Positions 24,083 through 33,656 of a stretch of DNA of 64,000 nt are shown here, one piece after another. The DNA lies in NCBI GenBank assembly GCA_938004185.1, contig CALKWN010000065.1, forward strand, positions 248,001 through 312,000, in the 5' to 3' direction. This DNA is from an uncultured candidate division WWE3 bacterium. Lineage in GTDB: Bacteria > Patescibacteriota > WWE3 > UBA101185 > UBA10185. The translations under genes and the position numbers were made by a program. Under the pieces are notes generated by a model. That model had not been told where the DNA came from, made no database searches, and saw only the letters and a program-made list of their open reading frames with translations. Within the stretch, counting starts at the first letter, position 1. Every line of letters begins with the position of its first letter.

Positions 24083-26123
24083 GTTTCCCTACTCCATATA
24101 TTACCAGTTCGTTCATTGCTCTGGTAGACACAACAAAAGCTTTTCTTGCTTCTTCAAATGATTTTATGTCGGAAGGATTAAGACCCAGTATATAGACCTT
24201 AGAGAACTCCAAACCCTTTGAGTTCACGGCGTCCATTACATAAACACCCTGCGGGATGTAATTAACCCTCTCTGATGAGTTTAGAACTACAAGTTTGTCT
24301 TTGTTTTTAACCATTTTTTTAGAAATCTGTGTAACTTTTTCCAGTAATTCCGGGTTGTAGCAAATAACACCCACGCTCTTATCCAACTTCGAAGCATCCT
24401 TTTTAAAATCTTTCACAAAATTCTCCACCATCTCATTTTCAGAAGGATATAAAAACACTTCCGGATCCTTACCCATTCTGTTAATTGATTGGGGCATGTA
24501 GTCTTTTGTAAAAGGAGCCAAAATTTTTCGTGCAAATTCAATTATGGGTTTTGTGCTTCTGTAGTTTGTTGACAGTTCAAACCTCACTGAATTTCCGGCC
24601 TCTTTTATTATGTCGCTAAGATCTTCCCAACTTTTAATTCCGGCCGGATCCAAAGACTGGTTCAGGTCTCCGAAAATCCCGAATCTTCCTCTTAAAACAA
24701 CCTTAGAAAGTATGGCGTACTCGAGAGGTGAGAAATCCTGTCCCTCATCGACCACACAGTATTCATAGGTAGGGTGCTTTTGTATGCCCATTAAGGAAAG
24801 GTATATATAAACATATAGTAGAGAATCCGCATAACTTAGCCGGGACTTTGCATCTAAACCGTGTTCTCTTGCCAATTCATTAACAACTTTCACTTTCAAG
24901 TCATTTTTCATGTCAGAAAGTCTTGAAACAAGTTTTCTAAGACTTTTTATATTTTCTCTACAAAGGTAAGCCCTTATTGAATCTGTTGGAAGTTCTTTTA
25001 ATTCGTCTTTTTGGGCGGATAGTTCTTCCTCGATCTCCGTTAAGATTTCGTTAAGATTTTCGCAAGGAGCCATATTTGAGGAATATTTATAACCTCCGAA
25101 AGGCTCAAATTCTTGTATTTTAAATAAATCCGTAAGTTTCTTTTCATACTGAGCATGAACTTTATTAAGAGATTGATACAAATCCTTTAAGTCTTTTAAT
25201 TTAAAGTTCGCTAGCCCCGATTGATCATTAAAGTCGGTTTTCAATTGAATCTGTTCTCTAAACACAAGGTTAACCAAGATCTCTCTCACAGTTTTATAGT
25301 TGATATCAAAAATTCCTAGCCTCGGGAAAAGAGTGGACAAATAGCCTACCAAAATCTGGTTTTTAGCTACCACTATAGATTTTTCAGAATGAATTAATTT
25401 CGGGTAGTTAAAAAATATATGAGCCAATTTATGTATGGCTACGGTACTTTTTCCGCTTCCCACGCATCCCTGTACAACACAAACCTGCCTGGGGTCGGAT
25501 TCTATAATGTCCATTTGTGATTGCTGTATTGTCTCAACGATATCTTCCAGGACACCGCCTGTTTTCTTTACGATTTTTTCAATTATTACTTCGTTCTCAT
25601 CCAGCTGAAGATCGTTGTTGTAGTATTTAACTAACTCTCCTTCCGCTACCTCAAACGTTCTTTTCAACAATAAATCACGTTTTTCAACTCCGCCGGGAGT
25701 ATCATAAAATACATCTTTTTGAGGATACCTATACCTGTAATAAACAGACGCTACCTTTGCTCTCCAGTCAGTGACAGGTGTTGAAAGGCCCGGAACGCCG
25801 AACTTTCCGATGTAAATCTTCTCTGCTTTGCTCTTATCTCTAAGGTCGATTCTCGCAAAATATGGTTGACCGATCAAAAACCTCAACTCGTCCAATCTTT
25901 TAAATTTGTCCTTTAGATTTAAGGCGGAATTTTTTTCGTGGAGCTGTTCTAAAAACATTATGAAGTCCGGACCATATTCACCTTCCTGTTTCAACTCCTT
26001 TAACCTGTCAAGGTTAGAGGCACCTACAGCTTTTAGAGTACTTTCCAAAATCTCGGTTTCTTTCTTTACACCCGAAACTGTCTTTTTCAAATTTTGTTTT
26101 TCTTCGTTAAAAATCTTATCCAT
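24057..26123 (-). CDS. HelD/UvrD-like superfamily I helicase
   Basis: 688 aa. Walker A Gly-Cys-Val-Gly-Ser-Gly-Lys-Ser-Thr-Val-Ala (about residue 220), Walker B Val-Val-Asp-Glu-Gly-Gln-Asp (about 458) with the Gln of motif II typical of HelD/UvrD, and a motif IV-like Tyr-Arg-Ser. The long coiled N-terminus (residues 1-90) recalls HelD, which removes stalled RNA polymerase. It overlaps rsmI by 1 bp and GT39 by 26 bp, so it lies inside an operon. RNAP recycling is inferred, not shown. Confidence 0.87.
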   Translation of the reverse strand: MDKIFNEEKQNLKKTVSGVKKETEILESTLKAVGASNLDRLKELKQEGEYGPDFIMFLEQLHEKNSALNLKDKFKRLDELRFLIGQPYFARIDLRDKSKAEKIYIGKFGVPGLSTPVTDWRAKVASVYYRYRYPQKDVFYDTPGGVEKRDLLLKRTFEVAEGELVKYYNNDLQLDENEVIIEKIVKKTGGVLEDIVETIQQSQMDIIESDPRQVCVVQGCVGSGKSTVAIHKLAHIFFNYPKLIHSEKSIVVAKNQILVGYLSTLFPRLGIFDINYKTVREILVNLVFREQIQLKTDFNDQSGLANFKLKDLKDLYQSLNKVHAQYEKKLTDLFKIQEFEPFGGYKYSSNMAPCENLNEILTEIEEELSAQKDELKELPTDSIRAYLCRENIKSLRKLVSRLSDMKNDLKVKVVNELAREHGLDAKSRLSYADSLLYVYIYLSLMGIQKHPTYEYCVVDEGQDFSPLEYAILSKVVLRGRFGIFGDLNQSLDPAGIKSWEDLSDIIKEAGNSVRFELSTNYRSTKPIIEFARKILAPFTKDYMPQSINRMGKDPEVFLYPSENEMVENFVKDFKKDASKLDKSVGVICYNPELLEKVTQISKKMVKNKDKLVVLNSSERVNYIPQGVYVMDAVNSKGLEFSKVYILGLNPSDIKSFEEARKAFVVSTRAMNELVIYGVGKHEKADRKN

Positions 26124-26803
26124 TAAAATCCCTTTTTTGCTACTAAAAAAACAAATTCTCCTCTGGGTTTTTTGTTTTCGTAATTTTTCAATATATCACT
26201 GATTTTTCCCCTGACAACCTCTTCGTGCATTTTCGTTAAATCGTTGCAAATGCAACTTTTTCTGTCTCCAAAAACTTTGTGAGCACAAACAAGTGTGTTT
26301 AAAATCCTAAACGGAGATTCATAAAAAATAAGTGTGGCGTCTAAATCAGATAAGGACTCAAATGTCTTTTCTCTCTGATTGTCGGTTTTAGGTAGAAACC
26401 CGAAAAAATAGAACTTATCGGTAGGCAAACCGGAAACGGTAAGGGCAGTAACAACCGCCGATGGACCAGGAACAGCCTCTACGTCTATACCTGCAGCTAA
26501 TAAATCTCTTACCAGCTTAAAGCCCGGGTCTGAAACTAAAGGGGTACCGCTGTCGGATACTAATGCCACCGACTTACCGGATTCTATCAAGCCTTTTATT
26601 ATGTCAAACACACGGACATGGTTTTGGTCTCGGTACGAAATTTGAGGCTTAGAAAAAGAGTATTTCTTCAAAATCTTGTCCGCTTCTCTTGTATCTTCTG
26701 ATAGTATTGTATCTACAGCCTTTAAGGTCTCGAGAGCCCTGACTGTTATGTCCCCCATATTTCCAATTGGGGTGGATACAATATATAATTTCGGCTCAAG
26801 CAT
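26123..26803 (-). CDS. rsmI: 16S rRNA (cytidine1402-2'-O)-methyltransferase RsmI
   Basis: 226 aa. N-terminal Ser-Thr-Pro-Ile-Gly-Asn-Met-Gly-Asp-Ile motif, Glu-Asp-Thr-Arg-Glu, and Ser-Asp-Ser-Gly-Thr-Pro-Leu-Val-Ser-Asp-Pro-Gly, all hallmarks of RsmI in the tetrapyrrole-methylase fold. It 2'-O-methylates C1402 in the 16S rRNA decoding centre. It is shorter than E. coli RsmI (286 aa) and lacks its C-terminal extension. Divergent from tgt with a 23-bp gap. Confidence 0.95.
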   Translation of the reverse strand: MLEPKLYIVSTPIGNMGDITVRALETLKAVDTILSEDTREADKILKKYSFSKPQISYRDQNHVRVFDIIKGLIESGKSVALVSDSGTPLVSDPGFKLVRDLLAAGIDVEAVPGPSAVVTALTVSGLPTDKFYFFGFLPKTDNQREKTFESLSDLDATLIFYESPFRILNTLVCAHKVFGDRKSCICNDLTKMHEEVVRGKISDILKNYENKKPRGEFVFLVAKKGF

Positions 26804-26826
26804 AGTAACCTACATTCTATCATTTT
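26804..26826. promoter_or_regulatory. 23-bp divergent promoter region between rsmI and tgt
   Basis: Minus-strand TAGAAT lies 10 nt before the rsmI ATG; plus-strand TATCAT ends 3-4 nt before the tgt ATG. Another start-to-start gap too short for separate promoters. Confidence 0.45.
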
Positions 26827-27885
26827 ATGGGTCTAAAAACTAAATACGGAACAATAGAATATCCCGCCTTTTTTCCCGACGCTACGCATGCGTGTATAAA
26901 AGGATTGTCCTCAAAAGACGTCTTAGATTCCGGGACTGAAGGACTTGTAGTAAATACTTACCACGCGATAGTAGATAAAAACGTGGAAATTATTGAAAAG
27001 TGCGGCGGCCTTCATAAATTTATGGGTTTTGATAAGCCGATAATTACAGACTCCGGAGGCTTTCAGGCTATGTCTTTGGTAAGAAGAAATAAAGGAAACG
27101 GGAAAATCACAAACGAGGGAATTAAATTTAAAATAGAGGGTTCCAAAAAAAGAGTACTTCTAACACCCGAGAACTGCATTCAAACCCAAATCAGGCTTGG
27201 GGGAGATATTCTCATGTGCCTGGATGATTGCACTGATCCTGAAGAACCACTAAAGGAACAGAAAATATCAGTGGAAAGGACAATTGAGTGGGCATCCAGA
27301 TGTAAAGCTGAATTCAACAAACTGACAAAAAACCTCAAATCCAAGCCTCTGTTGTTCGGAATAATTCAGGGCGGCAACAGTAAAGAGTTGAGGAAAAAAT
27401 GTGCCGACGAACTTGTAAAAATAGGTTTTGACGGCTATGCCTACGGAGGATGGCCCGTAGATGGTTCCGGCAATTTCTTAGAGGAAATGCTCAGCTTTTG
27501 TGAAAAACTGATTCCTAACGGATTGCCCAAATATGCTATGGGTGTGGGAAAACCTGAGGATATTATAAAATGTGTCGAAATGGGTTACAACCTGTTCGAT
27601 TGTGTTTTGCCAACCAGAGACGCCAGACACAAACGTCTGTATGTTCGCGATGAAAAAAACCCTAAAGGATACTCGTTTGTTTACATGAGGGCTCAAAAAC
27701 ACGAAGCCGATAAAAAAGCCGTTTCATCCTCCTGCAAATGCGCTTTGTGTGAAAACCACTCGCGGGCATATCTTTACCACCTTTTTAAAATCGGAGATTC
27801 GGGGGCCGGGCGTCTTGCTACAATACATAACCTTAGATTTTATTCGGATTACATTAGAAATCTAAGAAACAAGGACGTTGAATAA
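26827..27885 (+). CDS. tgt: tRNA-guanine transglycosylase family protein
   Basis: 352 aa. Conserved Thr-Asp-Ser-Gly-Gly-Phe-Gln (general acid/base Asp), Phe-Asp-Cys-Val-Leu-Pro-Thr-Arg (nucleophile Asp near 265) and the zinc site Cys-x-Cys-x2-Cys...His near 306-335. It exchanges guanine 34 for a 7-deazaguanine base. Two departures from the bacterial norm: the substrate loop reads Gly-Gly-Trp-Pro-Val-Asp-Gly instead of Gly-Gly-Leu-Ala-Val-Gly, and Leu-Asp-Asp-Cys replaces the usual Asp-Glu-Cys. Its substrate may be queuine or another base rather than preQ1. No other queuosine gene is present. Confidence 0.88.
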   Translation: MGLKTKYGTIEYPAFFPDATHACIKGLSSKDVLDSGTEGLVVNTYHAIVDKNVEIIEKCGGLHKFMGFDKPIITDSGGFQAMSLVRRNKGNGKITNEGIKFKIEGSKKRVLLTPENCIQTQIRLGGDILMCLDDCTDPEEPLKEQKISVERTIEWASRCKAEFNKLTKNLKSKPLLFGIIQGGNSKELRKKCADELVKIGFDGYAYGGWPVDGSGNFLEEMLSFCEKLIPNGLPKYAMGVGKPEDIIKCVEMGYNLFDCVLPTRDARHKRLYVRDEKNPKGYSFVYMRAQKHEADKKAVSSSCKCALCENHSRAYLYHLFKIGDSGAGRLATIHNLRFYSDYIRNLRNKDVE

Positions 27886-27938
27886 ATAAACATATATTGA
27901 GATAATGTTGCCGAAGGAGAGTCCATACCCCAAAAAAT

Positions 27939-29345
27939 ATGACAAATGAAAACCTTAAGGAAAAGGCGGGGGCTTTGGCTCTCAAAATACATGAAAGTGA
28001 CCTTCGAAAATCGGGGGAGTCGCTTTATTGGCATTTACACAGGGTTGTAGAGCTTTTAGAGCAAAACAACGTTACAGACGAAGAGATTTTAGCAGGCGCC
28101 TATCTTCATCACGTTCTCGATTCCGGCAAATATCCAAGAAAAGAAATGGAAAAAGAGTTCGGCTCGGGTGTTACTGAAATAGTTTGTGAATACCAGCGAA
28201 TTTCAAATAACGATATAAGTAAAATAGAACCTAAAAACTACAACGAGAAAGTTATAATACAAACCTATCTAAATCTGGTAAAAAACCCGAAGACTTTAAT
28301 TATAAGACTTGCGGATAAAGTCGATAATATTAGGTCGGCTTACGTTCTTCCAAAAGAAAACGCGGAAAAAATTGCAGAAAAGGCAATGTATTTATATTCT
28401 CCTCTCTGCCGTTTGCTTGGAATACACAGATTTGTCGTTGAGCTCGAAAACGAAGCATTTAAAATTCTCGATCCCGGAGAATATTACTCTATTAAATCCT
28501 ACCTTAAACGTAAAAAGCCTGAGATGGAAGAGGTATTCAAAGATACATCCATGTTTATTACGGAAGTTCTCGCTGAAAAAAATATTAAAGCTAAGGTGGA
28601 CTACAGGATTAAACATGCCTACAGCATTTACCGCAAAGCTCAAAAGTACCGGGCTCAGAAAAGTTACAAGGGCCTTCACCAGATATACGATATTGCCGCC
28701 ATGAGAATTATTGTAGAAACAATCGAACAGTGCTACATGGTGGAGGATATTTTAAAGCAGGTTTGGACTTGTGTTCCCGAAGAAAGGGACGACTATATCT
28801 CAAACCCAAAACCTAACGGGTATAAAAGTATTCATAACACCTTTGTCGTCAGCCACTCAATGAATCTTGAAATTCAAATTAAAACAAAAGAGATGCACGA
28901 AGAAAATGAATTTGGTATAGCTAGCCACTCCTTTTACAAAACAGGGGAACATCTTGCAAAAAACCTTCAGACCGATCCTACGTGGCTTAGCGAAATCAAC
29001 TTTATAAGAAACAAAGAAGATATAAAAATTGACCACTTCAATAAATATGTCTATGTATTCACACCGAAGGGAGATATTAAACAACTTGCCAAAGGATCTA
29101 CTCCAATAGATTTTGCCTATACTATACATAAAGATCTGGGAAATGCTTGTGTGGGAGCCACTGTAAACGGTGAGTTTCAAAAACTGAGCTATACACTAAA
29201 AGACGGGGATAGAGTGGAAATTAAAGTAATGAAGCACAAAAAACTACCGAGCCCCGACTGGCTTGATTTTGTAAAAACACGTAAAGCACGAGAAGAAATA
29301 CGCAAATCCTTGAGAAAAGATGCGGAAAAAAAGACTGTTTCCTGA
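27939..29345 (+). CDS. Rel/SpoT-homologue with degenerate HD domain
   Basis: 468 aa: HD-like domain (about 20-150), (p)ppGpp synthetase domain (about 215-330), TGS (about 365-430). The synthetase keeps Asp-Ile-Ala-Ala-Met-Arg-Ile-Ile-Val, Asn-Gly-Tyr-Lys-Ser-Ile-His and Glu-Ile-Gln-Ile-Lys-Thr. The HD motif is altered: Leu-His-His-Val-Leu-Asp-Ser replaces Leu-His-Asp-Val-Val-Glu-Asp. The C-terminal ACT/RRM domains are missing. It is probably a synthetase with weak or no hydrolase activity, unless another hydrolase exists elsewhere. Confidence 0.85.
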   Translation: MTNENLKEKAGALALKIHESDLRKSGESLYWHLHRVVELLEQNNVTDEEILAGAYLHHVLDSGKYPRKEMEKEFGSGVTEIVCEYQRISNNDISKIEPKNYNEKVIIQTYLNLVKNPKTLIIRLADKVDNIRSAYVLPKENAEKIAEKAMYLYSPLCRLLGIHRFVVELENEAFKILDPGEYYSIKSYLKRKKPEMEEVFKDTSMFITEVLAEKNIKAKVDYRIKHAYSIYRKAQKYRAQKSYKGLHQIYDIAAMRIIVETIEQCYMVEDILKQVWTCVPEERDDYISNPKPNGYKSIHNTFVVSHSMNLEIQIKTKEMHEENEFGIASHSFYKTGEHLAKNLQTDPTWLSEINFIRNKEDIKIDHFNKYVYVFTPKGDIKQLAKGSTPIDFAYTIHKDLGNACVGATVNGEFQKLSYTLKDGDRVEIKVMKHKKLPSPDWLDFVKTRKAREEIRKSLRKDAEKKTVS

Positions 29346-29522
29346 TTATTTAAGTCTTAGAACCTCTTTGTGAAGAGTGTGTTTTTTGAGCTTAGGGTTA
29401 TATTTCATAAGCTCGATTTTTTCGTTGGTATTTATTCTGTTTTTCTGGGTAACATAGCTCCTCATGCCCGTTTCGGTGCATTGCAAGCCAATCACCAACC
29501 TGTTTCCTTTTTTCTTTGCCAT
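29346..29522 (-). CDS. rpmG: Ribosomal protein bL33
   Basis: 58 aa, beginning Met-Ala-Lys-Lys-Lys-Gly-Asn-Arg-Leu and containing Cys-Thr-Glu-Thr-Gly, Tyr-Val-Thr, Lys-Asn-Arg and a basic tail ending Leu-Arg-Leu-Lys, a good match to L33. Only one Cys remains of the usual zinc pairs, as in C-minus paralogues. The gene sits between convergent Rel stop and the leuS start, in the opposite direction. Confidence 0.92.
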   Translation of the reverse strand: MAKKKGNRLVIGLQCTETGMRSYVTQKNRINTNEKIELMKYNPKLKKHTLHKEVLRLK

Positions 29523-29578
29523 GGTGTGAAATATATTATAAAATCAACTATATTTCAACCCTTATTTCTAGTCTAAAT

Positions 29579-32047
29579 ATGGACAAAAAGTTTGACCACA
29601 AAAAAATAGAGGCCAGGTGGAAAGAGCACTGGTACAACGACAACATCTATAAAGCTGTGGATTTTTCCGAAAAACCGAAAAAATACATACTTGCGGAACT
29701 TCCCTACCCCTCCGGACCTTATCTTCATGCAGGCCACATGATGAGATACACAATGCCTGACGTGTATTCCCGCTACCTTAGAATGAATGGCTACAATGTA
29801 ATGTTTCCTATGGGATGGGACGCATTCGGTCTTCCTACTGAAGGTTACGCATTAAAAACGGGTAAGACACCGCAGGAAGTTACAGCCGAGCTTTCTGCAG
29901 GTTACAAACAGGCAGCTCAAGATTTCGGGTACAGCATCGACTGGGATAGGGAAATTACAACATCCGATCCTAAATACTATAAATGGACGCAGTGGCTCTT
30001 CCTGAAATTTTTTGAAAACGGGCTGGCAGTGCAGGAAGAGATGCCTGTTTGGTGGTGTAAGGAGCTGGGTGTCCTTGCCGAAGAAGAGGTACTAACAGGT
30101 AAAAACGGTGAAAAGTACAGTGAACGCGGCAGCCACCCGGTTGAAAGAAAAATGTTTAAACAGTGGGTTTTAAAAATTCCCGAGTACGCCGAAAAACTCA
30201 TTTCAGGACTCGAGGAAACCGACTTTCCGGATTATATAAAAACCGCTCAGATAAACTGGATTGGTAAGTCGGTGGGCGCAGAAGTTGATTTTAAAAACGA
30301 AAACGGTAAGACAATAAAAGTCTTCACCACCCGAATAGATACTATATACGGTGCTTCCGCTGTCATAATTTCACCGGAGTACGAAAACCTTCGGGAATTT
30401 GTAGCTGAAGAGAAAAAAGATGAGGTAGCGACTTATGTAAAATCGGCAAAACAAAAAAGTGAAATGGAGCGCATCGCAATTCAAAAGGATAAGACAGGCG
30501 TTTTTACAGGTACTTATGTAATTAACCCCTTTAGTGGCGAAAAATGCCCTGTTTGGGTGGCCGACTTTGTACTTACTACCTACGGTACCGGTGCAATTAT
30601 GTGTGTACCCGGACACGATGAAAGAGACCACGCATTTTGTTTAAAATACGGGCTTGAAATTAAGCAGGTAGTTTCACCGGCTGACGGCTCCCCTGTAAAC
30701 GTTCAAGAAACACCTTTTACTGAATACGGTATTTCCGTGAATTCCGGGGAATATTCCGGAAAAACCACAGACGAAGCAGTAATGGAAATGACTCAAAAGG
30801 CTGAAAAAGAGGGTTTCGGTAACTTCAAAATTAACTACAAATTAAGGGATTGGGTTTTTTCAAGACAGAGGTATTGGGGGGAACCGATCCCTGTTGTTTA
30901 CAAAGAAGACGGTTCTATTGAGGCTGTTGTCGACTCAAATAATTTGAGTGAGGTTCATAAAAAACTGCCGATAGAGCTCCCGTATACCAAAGATTACCAG
31001 CCCTCCGAGGACGGAAGTGCTCCCTTAGCGCGTCTGGAAGAGTGGGTAAATACAATTGATAGTAAAGGACACCCCGCCAAACGCGAAACCGAAACAATGC
31101 CTACATGGGCAGGTTCAAGCTGGTACTATATTAGATACTGCGATCCCAACAACGATAAAGAGTTTGCCAATTACGATATCCTTAAATATTGGTTGCCCGT
31201 TGATAAATATTTTGGGGATGGGGGTCACACTACAGCCCACCTTTTGTATTCAAGGTTTTGGCACAAATTTTTCTTTGATTTAAACCTTGTACCCACACCC
31301 GAGCCTTATAAGTGGCGCATGACCGGGGGTTTATTACTCGGTCCGGACGGACAAAAAATGTCAAAATCAAGAGGAAATATTGTTATTCCGAAAGACATTA
31401 TTGAAAAGTTCGGTGCCGATGCCTGCAGACTGTATCTATGCTTTATCGGCCCCTATGATGAAACTTATCCCTGGGATGATCACGGGGTAAAAGCTACAAG
31501 AAGATTTATTGATAATGTTTTCTTGCTAAGTGAAAAGGTTAAAGACACCCCTGATGCAGGAAAAGAGCTTGAAAAGCCCTACCACACGATGGTTAAGAAA
31601 GTTACCGAAATGTGTGAGAACCTTAAAATGAACACGTGCGTAAGCGAATTTATGATTTTTGCCAACGCTGCCAAAAAAGTTGAAACAATAAGCTCGGAGC
31701 AATGGGAGGGGTTTATTAAACTTATCGCCCCATTCGCTCCTTTTGCAGCAGAAGAACTTTGGCACGATATAAACAAATTTACGTCTTGGGACAAAAATAA
31801 TTCCGTTCATTTTCAGGAGTGGCCCAAATACGACTCATCAAAATTAAGCGAGGATGTGATTACAATTCCGGTCCAAATTAACGGTAAGGTCAGAGCCGAA
31901 ATAGAAATTCCAAACGGAGCGGAAGAGGAAAAAGTAAAAAATATAGCTCTATCAAACTCTTCAATTGAAAACTATACAAAAAACAAAAACATCATCAAAA
32001 ATATTTACATACCGGGTAAAATCCTAAACATCGTCGTCGCCGAATAA
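29579..32047 (+). CDS. leuS: Leucyl-tRNA synthetase
   Basis: 822 aa from the ATG at 29579; earlier in-frame ATG at 29516 would overlap rpmG. Signature Pro-Tyr-Pro-Ser-Gly-Pro-Tyr-Leu-His-Ala-Gly-His (HIGH variant), CP1 editing domain (Thr-Thr-Arg-Ile-Asp-Thr about residue 245) and Lys-Met-Ser-Lys-Ser-Arg-Gly-Asn (about 590). Class I enzyme charging the leucine tRNAs of which two are in this window. Confidence 0.98.
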   Translation: MDKKFDHKKIEARWKEHWYNDNIYKAVDFSEKPKKYILAELPYPSGPYLHAGHMMRYTMPDVYSRYLRMNGYNVMFPMGWDAFGLPTEGYALKTGKTPQEVTAELSAGYKQAAQDFGYSIDWDREITTSDPKYYKWTQWLFLKFFENGLAVQEEMPVWWCKELGVLAEEEVLTGKNGEKYSERGSHPVERKMFKQWVLKIPEYAEKLISGLEETDFPDYIKTAQINWIGKSVGAEVDFKNENGKTIKVFTTRIDTIYGASAVIISPEYENLREFVAEEKKDEVATYVKSAKQKSEMERIAIQKDKTGVFTGTYVINPFSGEKCPVWVADFVLTTYGTGAIMCVPGHDERDHAFCLKYGLEIKQVVSPADGSPVNVQETPFTEYGISVNSGEYSGKTTDEAVMEMTQKAEKEGFGNFKINYKLRDWVFSRQRYWGEPIPVVYKEDGSIEAVVDSNNLSEVHKKLPIELPYTKDYQPSEDGSAPLARLEEWVNTIDSKGHPAKRETETMPTWAGSSWYYIRYCDPNNDKEFANYDILKYWLPVDKYFGDGGHTTAHLLYSRFWHKFFFDLNLVPTPEPYKWRMTGGLLLGPDGQKMSKSRGNIVIPKDIIEKFGADACRLYLCFIGPYDETYPWDDHGVKATRRFIDNVFLLSEKVKDTPDAGKELEKPYHTMVKKVTEMCENLKMNTCVSEFMIFANAAKKVETISSEQWEGFIKLIAPFAPFAAEELWHDINKFTSWDKNNSVHFQEWPKYDSSKLSEDVITIPVQINGKVRAEIEIPNGAEEEKVKNIALSNSSIENYTKNKNIIKNIYIPGKILNIVVAE

Positions 32048-32070
32048 ATATCCCTGTTAGTTCCGAGTGC

Positions 32071-32823
32071 TTATCTTATCTCAAACACCACCGTAACACT
32101 TTTATAGGTCTCTGTTGAACCGGGTTCTATAGGTATTCCTCCGCCTCCGGCACCCATCATGACCTCACTTCTAATTCCGCTAAAATAAACGTTAGATGCA
32201 CCGCCCTCCGATATCTGGACGGCCTTTCCAATTTTTTTGCCTAATCCGGTGGCTATAGCCTCGGCTTTGGATCTTGCGTCCTCGATAGCTGCTGTTAAAA
32301 GAGTTTCTTCGTCAATTTCCTTTTCATCTATGGTTAGGTTAGGTCCCCACATAGAAGCACCTTCGATGTTTGATAAAAGTGCTGTAAATTCTTCGGATCT
32401 ACTCAAGTCTCTTAACTTAGCATTTATGGTGTATGAAGCGAACCAATCTCCGAGCTCATATTTTGTAACTCCTCCGGAATACACAGCATCCTGTCTTTGA
32501 TAAACATTAAAATTCGTGGTTTCAATATCTTCGGGTGCTATTCCGAATTCTTTTATTGCTTCTGTGATAGATTTTGTGGCTACCGTAAGAGCTTCAACTG
32601 CAGCAGCCTTTTCTGTATCAGATTTTTCAACCGAAAGCGAGTAGGTAGATATTTGGTTAGCCATTACGGACGAGCTTGTCCCGGACACGACTATTGTATC
32701 GGGAGTTAACGCCTTAATTGCAAACCAGGTACCAAGACCTATGATTACGGCGAAAATTATTAAAATCGAACTGTTTACTAAATGCGGGATATTTATGAGT
32801 TTTTGTTTTACAGCTGTAGGCAT
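32071..32823 (-). CDS. SIMPL (DUF541) domain protein
   Basis: 250 aa, one N-terminal membrane helix (about residues 19-36) and an extracytoplasmic SIMPL domain with Val-Ser-Gly-Thr-Ser near 46 and the repeated Ala-Arg-Ser-Lys-Ala-Glu-Ala-Ile-Ala helix near 190. Family role is unclear (linked to oxidative stress and kinase-like scaffolds elsewhere). Convergent with leuS. TAATAT lies 6 nt before the ATG. Confidence 0.87.
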   Translation of the reverse strand: MPTAVKQKLINIPHLVNSSILIIFAVIIGLGTWFAIKALTPDTIVVSGTSSSVMANQISTYSLSVEKSDTEKAAAVEALTVATKSITEAIKEFGIAPEDIETTNFNVYQRQDAVYSGGVTKYELGDWFASYTINAKLRDLSRSEEFTALLSNIEGASMWGPNLTIDEKEIDEETLLTAAIEDARSKAEAIATGLGKKIGKAVQISEGGASNVYFSGIRSEVMMGAGGGGIPIEPGSTETYKSVTVVFEIR

Positions 32824-32887
32824 ACCAAAATATTAACATTTTTAAATATTTAAGAAAACACCGCACTTCTGCTGTATAATTTACGAT

Positions 32888-33649
32888 ATGGGTATTATTA
32901 AGACAGAACAACAAATAACCTCAATGCGCGAAGGAGGAAAAATACTAGGTGAGATGCTTAAAAATCTTAAAGAAATGCTGACACCTGGTAGAGACTGTAT
33001 TGACTTAGAAAACTCGTTTATGGAAATGTGCCGGGAATATAAAGTCACACCGTCCTGTAAAAATTACGCCCCTCGTGGGATGCCGCCTTTTCCTACAGGA
33101 CTGTGCCTGAGTATTAATAGCCAATGCGTACACTGTTTCCCAACAAAAGGAGTTATTTTAAAAGACAACGACGTGGTTACTATAGACACGGTCATAAAAC
33201 ATAAAGGGATGAATGTCGATGCAGCGGTATGTGCGGTGATAGGAAAATCCGAACCTGTAAAAAAGAACTTGGTGGAAACAGCTGATAATGCTCTTAATAG
33301 CTGTATAAAAGAAATTAAGCACGGCGTGAAAATAGGGAAAATTAGCCATAAAATGGAAAAAATAGTAAAATCTTCAGGATTAAATGTTCTCAAGGACTTC
33401 GCAGGTCACGGAATAGGTGAAGAAATGCATGAATACCCTGAAATACCTTGCTACGGTAACAAAAACGACGGTCCGAGACTTCTTGAAGGAATGACAATTT
33501 GCGTAGAATCCCTTATCTGCACCGGGGACGACCTGGTTTTAAGTGACTCCGCCTGGGAAACCCACCTGGCCGACGGAGGATATTTTGCCCAATCAGAACA
33601 TACAATACTTGTAACTAAAAACGGTTTTGAAATTTTAACGAAAGCGTAA
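32888..33649 (+). CDS. map: Methionine aminopeptidase type I
   Basis: 253 aa. Metal ligands are visible as Thr-Ile-Asp-Thr, Asn-Val-Asp-Ala, Gly-His-Gly-Ile-Gly, Cys-Val-Glu-Ser and Ser-Glu-His, in the right order. Removes N-terminal Met cotranslationally. A TATAAT lies 7 nt before the ATG with no Shine-Dalgarno: leaderless. The next gene starts 8 bp after the stop. Confidence 0.96.
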   Translation: MGIIKTEQQITSMREGGKILGEMLKNLKEMLTPGRDCIDLENSFMEMCREYKVTPSCKNYAPRGMPPFPTGLCLSINSQCVHCFPTKGVILKDNDVVTIDTVIKHKGMNVDAAVCAVIGKSEPVKKNLVETADNALNSCIKEIKHGVKIGKISHKMEKIVKSSGLNVLKDFAGHGIGEEMHEYPEIPCYGNKNDGPRLLEGMTICVESLICTGDDLVLSDSAWETHLADGGYFAQSEHTILVTKNGFEILTKA

Positions 33650-33656
33650 CGAAAAT

